Shown: in pieces, positions 32,622 to 34,973 of the stretch
Layout: the number at the start of each line of letters is the position of its first letter
Numbering within the stretch: position 1 is the stretch's first letter
Source of the DNA: Pseudarthrobacter albicanus
GTDB taxonomy: Bacteria > Actinomycetota > Actinomycetes > Actinomycetales > Micrococcaceae
Direction of reading: 5' to 3'
Assembly (NCBI RefSeq): GCF_018224015.1
Contig: NZ_JAGPOT010000051.1
Span: forward strand, 1 to 34,973
Length of the DNA stretch: 34,973 bases
Program-made: the position numbers and the translations under genes
Notes under the pieces: generated by a model
The model's input: the letters and a program-made list of their open reading frames with translations, nothing else
Told to the model about the DNA's origin: nothing
Database searches by the model: none

Positions 32622-33116
32622 TTGACACTCAAAAACCGACCCGATGGGTCTGCGCCCGGGACCCCGGAACCGCTATCCGGCGACGCCGAGGTGCACAGCA
32701 TTACCGATGCCGCCGCCGCGCACTCGGAAGAGATGCGCGGGCGGATGATCAAGTATGCCGTGGCGATGGGCATCCGCATGGTGTGCCTCATCCTGGTGTT
32801 TGTGGTTGATGGCTGGTTCAAGGTCCTTCCCGTCCTGGGTGCCGTCTTCCTCCCCTGGGTCGCCGTGGTGATTGCCAACGGCAGCGACAAGGCGGAGATC
32901 CACAGCGATGCGCTGCTGGATTACGTCCCGATGGGCGAACTGGACGCCCCGGACGCCGGGGCCGGCACCGCTACAGGCGCTGCTTCCGGCGCTGCTTCCG
33001 GCACGGCGAGGGGCGCCGAGGAAGACGCCTCGATGACGCTGCTGCAGGGCGAGCTGATCGAGGATGACGACGGACCTATTGAGGACAACGGCGAACAGGG
33101 ACGGGCCGCTTCATGA
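32622..33116 (+). CDS. DUF3099 membrane protein
   Basis: A protein of about 164 residues. The N-terminal VHSITDAAAAHSEEMRGRMIKYAVAMGIRM is the DUF3099 signature, followed by two membrane segments (VCLILVFVVDGWF and VLGAVFLPWVAVVIAN) and a long acidic, alanine- and glycine-rich tail with a repeated GAASG unit. The function is unknown; the family is confined to actinobacteria. The start is uncertain: TTG 32622 is used here, and a CTG nine bases earlier sits closer to GGGAGGG. The stop overlaps the next start as ATGA. Confidence 0.85.
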   Translation: MTLKNRPDGSAPGTPEPLSGDAEVHSITDAAAAHSEEMRGRMIKYAVAMGIRMVCLILVFVVDGWFKVLPVLGAVFLPWVAVVIANGSDKAEIHSDALLDYVPMGELDAPDAGAGTATGAASGAASGTARGAEEDASMTLLQGELIEDDDGPIEDNGEQGRAAS

Positions 33117-33370
33117 ATCTTTTTGACCTCGCCGGAAACGGCGGCGGCACCGTCGAGCCCGCCGGTGCCGTGTGCTCACGGAAGGCCTGCCGGGCCGGGG
33201 CACAGTGGCAGCTGCTGTGGAATAACCCGAAGATCCACACCCCGGAGCGCCGCAAGATCTGGCTCGCCTGCGGCGGGCACCGGGCCTGGCTCGAAGACTA
33301 CCTGCAGACCCGCGGGCTCTGGAAGGAAACGCTCGCCCTCGACGCCGCGGTGCCGGACGGGGTCAGCTGA
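33113..33370 (+). CDS. small conserved protein with Cys/His zinc-site-like pattern
   Basis: A protein of 85 residues, ending ALDAAVPDGVS. The core has CSRKACRAGAQWQLLWNNPKIHTPERRKIWLACGGHRAWLEDYLQTRGLWKE; the C-x4-C and C-x2-H pairs look like a metal site. It is widespread in actinobacteria between DUF3099 and SURF1 genes and is sometimes misnamed acetone carboxylase. The start overlaps the previous stop (ATGA), and SURF1 starts directly after its stop, so the genes are coupled. The function is unknown. Confidence 0.8.
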   Translation: MNLFDLAGNGGGTVEPAGAVCSRKACRAGAQWQLLWNNPKIHTPERRKIWLACGGHRAWLEDYLQTRGLWKETLALDAAVPDGVS

Positions 33371-34258
33371 ATGTACCGTTTTCTTTTCTCCAGTAAGTGG
33401 CTGGGGTACCTGCTGCTCGCCGCGATCTTCGCCGCTGCCTGCGTGGGGCTGGGCCGCTGGCAGATGGACCGCCGCGCCGAGACTCTCGCCGGAATCAACC
33501 GTGTCCTGAGCAACTACTCGGCCGCCCCGGTCACGTTCGCCCAGGCCCGGGACGAGTTCATCCGCCTCGACGCCGAGCGCGAATGGACCCAGGTTGAACT
33601 CCGGGGCAGCTACGACACCGCCGGCCAGCGGGTCGTCCGCAACCGGCCGCTCAACGGCCAGCCCGGCTACGAGGTGGTGGTCCCCCTCAAGCTGGACAAC
33701 GGCGAGACGGTCGTGATCGACCGCGGCTGGCTGCCGATCGGCAACGACAACCCCGGCCATCCCGACTCGGTCCCGGCTCCGCCGCAGGGCCAGGTGACCG
33801 TCATTGCCCGCCTCAAACCCGCCGAACCCGAGCTCCAGCGCGGGGCCCCGGACGGCCAGCTGGCCTCGATCGACCTGGCCGCCTATTCCGCCCAGCTGGG
33901 CTACCCCCTGCTGGCCGGCGCTTACGGCCAGCTGGCCTCCGAGAGCCCCTCCGTGGCTGCGATGCCCGTCGCGTTCCCCAAGCCTTCGACCGAGGAGGGC
34001 ACGCACCTGTCCTACTCGCTGCAGTGGTTTGCGTTCGGCGTGCTGATGTTCGTCGGCTTCGGCTACGCCGCCCGGCAGCAGGCCCGCAACGCGGCCATCG
34101 ACGCCGAGGACGAGGCAGCGCAGGATGGGGACGGCGGCTACCTTCACTCCAGCGGCCCGGCCGATGTTCTTAACCGTCGGCGCCCCGTTCCCCGGAAACG
34201 GAAGAACGCCACGGCGGAGGAAGAGGAAGACGCGATCCTGGACGCCCAGGGCTACTGA
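33371..34258 (+). CDS. SURF1-family protein, cytochrome oxidase assembly
   Basis: A membrane protein of 295 residues. The first segment is KWLGYLLLAAIFAAACVGLGRWQMDRRAE, then the periplasmic-side domain with WTQVELRGSY, RNRPLNGQPGYEVVVPLKL and VIDRGWLP, and the second membrane segment LQWFAFGVLMFVGFGYAA. A charged C-terminal tail of about 60 residues is extra compared with the shortest homologues. SURF1 helps insert heme a into cytochrome c oxidase. It starts directly after the previous stop (33370/33371) and 10 bases separate its stop from the YbaK gene. Confidence 0.94.
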   Translation: MYRFLFSSKWLGYLLLAAIFAAACVGLGRWQMDRRAETLAGINRVLSNYSAAPVTFAQARDEFIRLDAEREWTQVELRGSYDTAGQRVVRNRPLNGQPGYEVVVPLKLDNGETVVIDRGWLPIGNDNPGHPDSVPAPPQGQVTVIARLKPAEPELQRGAPDGQLASIDLAAYSAQLGYPLLAGAYGQLASESPSVAAMPVAFPKPSTEEGTHLSYSLQWFAFGVLMFVGFGYAARQQARNAAIDAEDEAAQDGDGGYLHSSGPADVLNRRRPVPRKRKNATAEEEEDAILDAQGY

Positions 34259-34268
34259 AGGAGGCCGC

Positions 34269-34736
34269 GTGTACCCTGAGCCGGTAGCGAATGTGAAGAG
34301 GGCGCTCACCGCGGCAGGCGCCGAGGACACGGTGACGGTATTTGACGCAGCGGTCCCGACGGCGGCCGCCGCGGCCGCCACGCTCGGTTGTGACATCGCG
34401 GCGATCACGAACAGCCTCGTCTTCGAGCTCGCGGGCGCTCCCCTGCTCATCCTTGCCAGCGGCGCCGCCAGGGTCGACGTCGGCAAGGTCGCGGCAGGGC
34501 TGGGCGAAGGAGCGATCCGCCGCGCCAGCGCCGAGTTCGTCCTGGCGCACACCGGCCAGCGCGTCGGCGGAGTGGCGCCCGTTGGCCACCCCGAGAAGAT
34601 CCGCACGCTCCTGGACAGCTCCCTGCGCCAGCATCCCATCCTCTGGGCCGGAGCCGGCGACCACAACTCGATGTTCTCCATCAGCTACGAGGAGCTGCAG
34701 CGCATCACGGACGCCGAAGAGATGACTGTCCGGTAA
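34269..34736 (+). CDS. YbaK/EbsC-family aminoacyl-tRNA deacylase
   Basis: A protein of 155 residues with the YbaK fold: FDAAVPTAAAAAATLGCDIAAITNSLVFE, then LILASGAARVDVGKVAAGLGEGAIRRASAEFVLAHTGQRVGGVAPVGHPEKI, whose conserved glycine-rich loop forms the active site. Family members hydrolyse mischarged Cys- or Ala-tRNA. GTG 34269 is chosen because AAGGAGG lies just upstream; a longer open frame continues into the SURF1 gene but is not used. It is the last gene of the run beginning at DUF3099. Confidence 0.9.
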   Translation: MYPEPVANVKRALTAAGAEDTVTVFDAAVPTAAAAAATLGCDIAAITNSLVFELAGAPLLILASGAARVDVGKVAAGLGEGAIRRASAEFVLAHTGQRVGGVAPVGHPEKIRTLLDSSLRQHPILWAGAGDHNSMFSISYEELQRITDAEEMTVR

Positions 34737-34747
34737 CCCGCCCGTTA

Positions 34748-34815
34748 ACCCAAGTAGCTCGCAGTTGTTGCCGTTCTGAGCGCTCAAAACGGCAACAACT
34801 GCGAGCTACTTGGGT
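34748..34815. repeat. 68-bp near-perfect palindrome between converging genes
   Basis: Two 34-base arms meet at 34781/34782 with a single mismatch (34776/34787) and no loop. It starts ACCCAAGTAGCTCGCAG and ends with the reverse of that. It lies between the YbaK-type gene and the ABC-F gene, which end towards each other, so it could stop both messages. Its length and perfection also fit a dispersed palindromic repeat of this bacterial group. Confidence 0.95.
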
Positions 34816-34827
34816 GCGGGCTGCGCC

Positions 34828-34973
34828 TTACGCCAGCGTGATCAGGTCCAGGTAGTCCTCGTTCCAGAGGTCCTCGACGCCGTCGGGCAGCAGCACGACC
34901 CGCTCCGGGTTCAGCGCCTCGACGGCACCTTCATCGTGGCTGACCAGGACGACGGCGCCGGTGTAGTTGCTCA
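34828..34973 (-). CDS. ABC-F family ATPase, C-terminal end only
   Basis: The minus strand reads NYTGAVVLVSHDEGAVEALNPERVVLLPDGVEDLWNEDYLDLITLA and a stop (TAA at 34828-34830). The VSHD switch motif and the ending are typical of the second ATPase domain of ABC-F translation factors such as EttA. The rest of the gene lies beyond the right edge, so no more can be said of its class. Confidence 0.85.
   Translation of the reverse strand, partial: SNYTGAVVLVSHDEGAVEALNPERVVLLPDGVEDLWNEDYLDLITLA

Overview
The window reads as chromosome of a high-GC actinobacterium of the Micrococcaceae, most likely Arthrobacter or Pseudarthrobacter. The reasons are GC-rich codon use with frequent GTG starts, an actinobacterial gene set (DUF3099 protein, SURF1, type B bL31, an accessory-domain-first lipoate ligase, PepN) and a 68-bp palindrome of a kind I associate with this group. 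I recognise no rRNA, tRNA or CRISPR array.

Layout. 1-4.2 kb: a 5'-cut YeiH-type exporter, aminopeptidase N and a DoxX membrane protein. 4.2-6.5 kb: a MarR regulator divergent from a LUD gene and a Gfo/Idh/MocA oxidoreductase gene broken by an internal deletion; DoxX is the likely third operon member, and a perfect inverted repeat lies between the divergent starts. 6.5-9.3 kb: a Rox-type FAD monooxygenase and a lipoate-protein ligase. 9.36-22.7 kb is the accessory region. It holds a Tn3-family end fused to an internal piece of its transposase, a frameshifted small membrane protein, a pyrE 5' scrap, a second FAD monooxygenase, a SnoaL-like cyclase, a small cupin and two broken resolvases. It also holds a module of XRE-cupin regulator, thioredoxin-reductase-like flavoprotein and His-rich methyltransferase, a Mu/Tn402-like transposon (resolvase, frameshifted DD35E transposase, AAA ATPase) and a WYL regulator divergent from an epoxide hydrolase.

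22.9-27.8 kb returns to mostly core genes: type B bL31, a TrmH-type RNA methyltransferase, a TSUP transporter, an ABC ATPase, SerB and an SDR. 27.87-28.14 kb is a second Tn3-type end carrying the tail of another resolvase. 28.1-30.5 kb holds small enzymes of probable accessory nature (VOC protein, SnoaL-like protein, cysteine hydrolase). From 30.5 kb to the end are a DUF309 protein, Hsp20, FabG, a tightly packed run (DUF3099 protein, small Cys/His protein, SURF1, YbaK-type deacylase) and the C-terminus of an ABC-F ATPase.

The most original observations are these. A four-copy 13-bp tandem repeat between the TSUP and TrmH genes supplies stop codons in all three frames right before the next ATG. 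The flavoprotein/methyltransferase/regulator module recalls thiol-toxin self-protection. Four serine resolvase loci, three of them broken, lie beside two Tn3-type ends. Large hairpins sit in intergenic DNA. Single-base or deletion frameshifts are concentrated in the accessory part.
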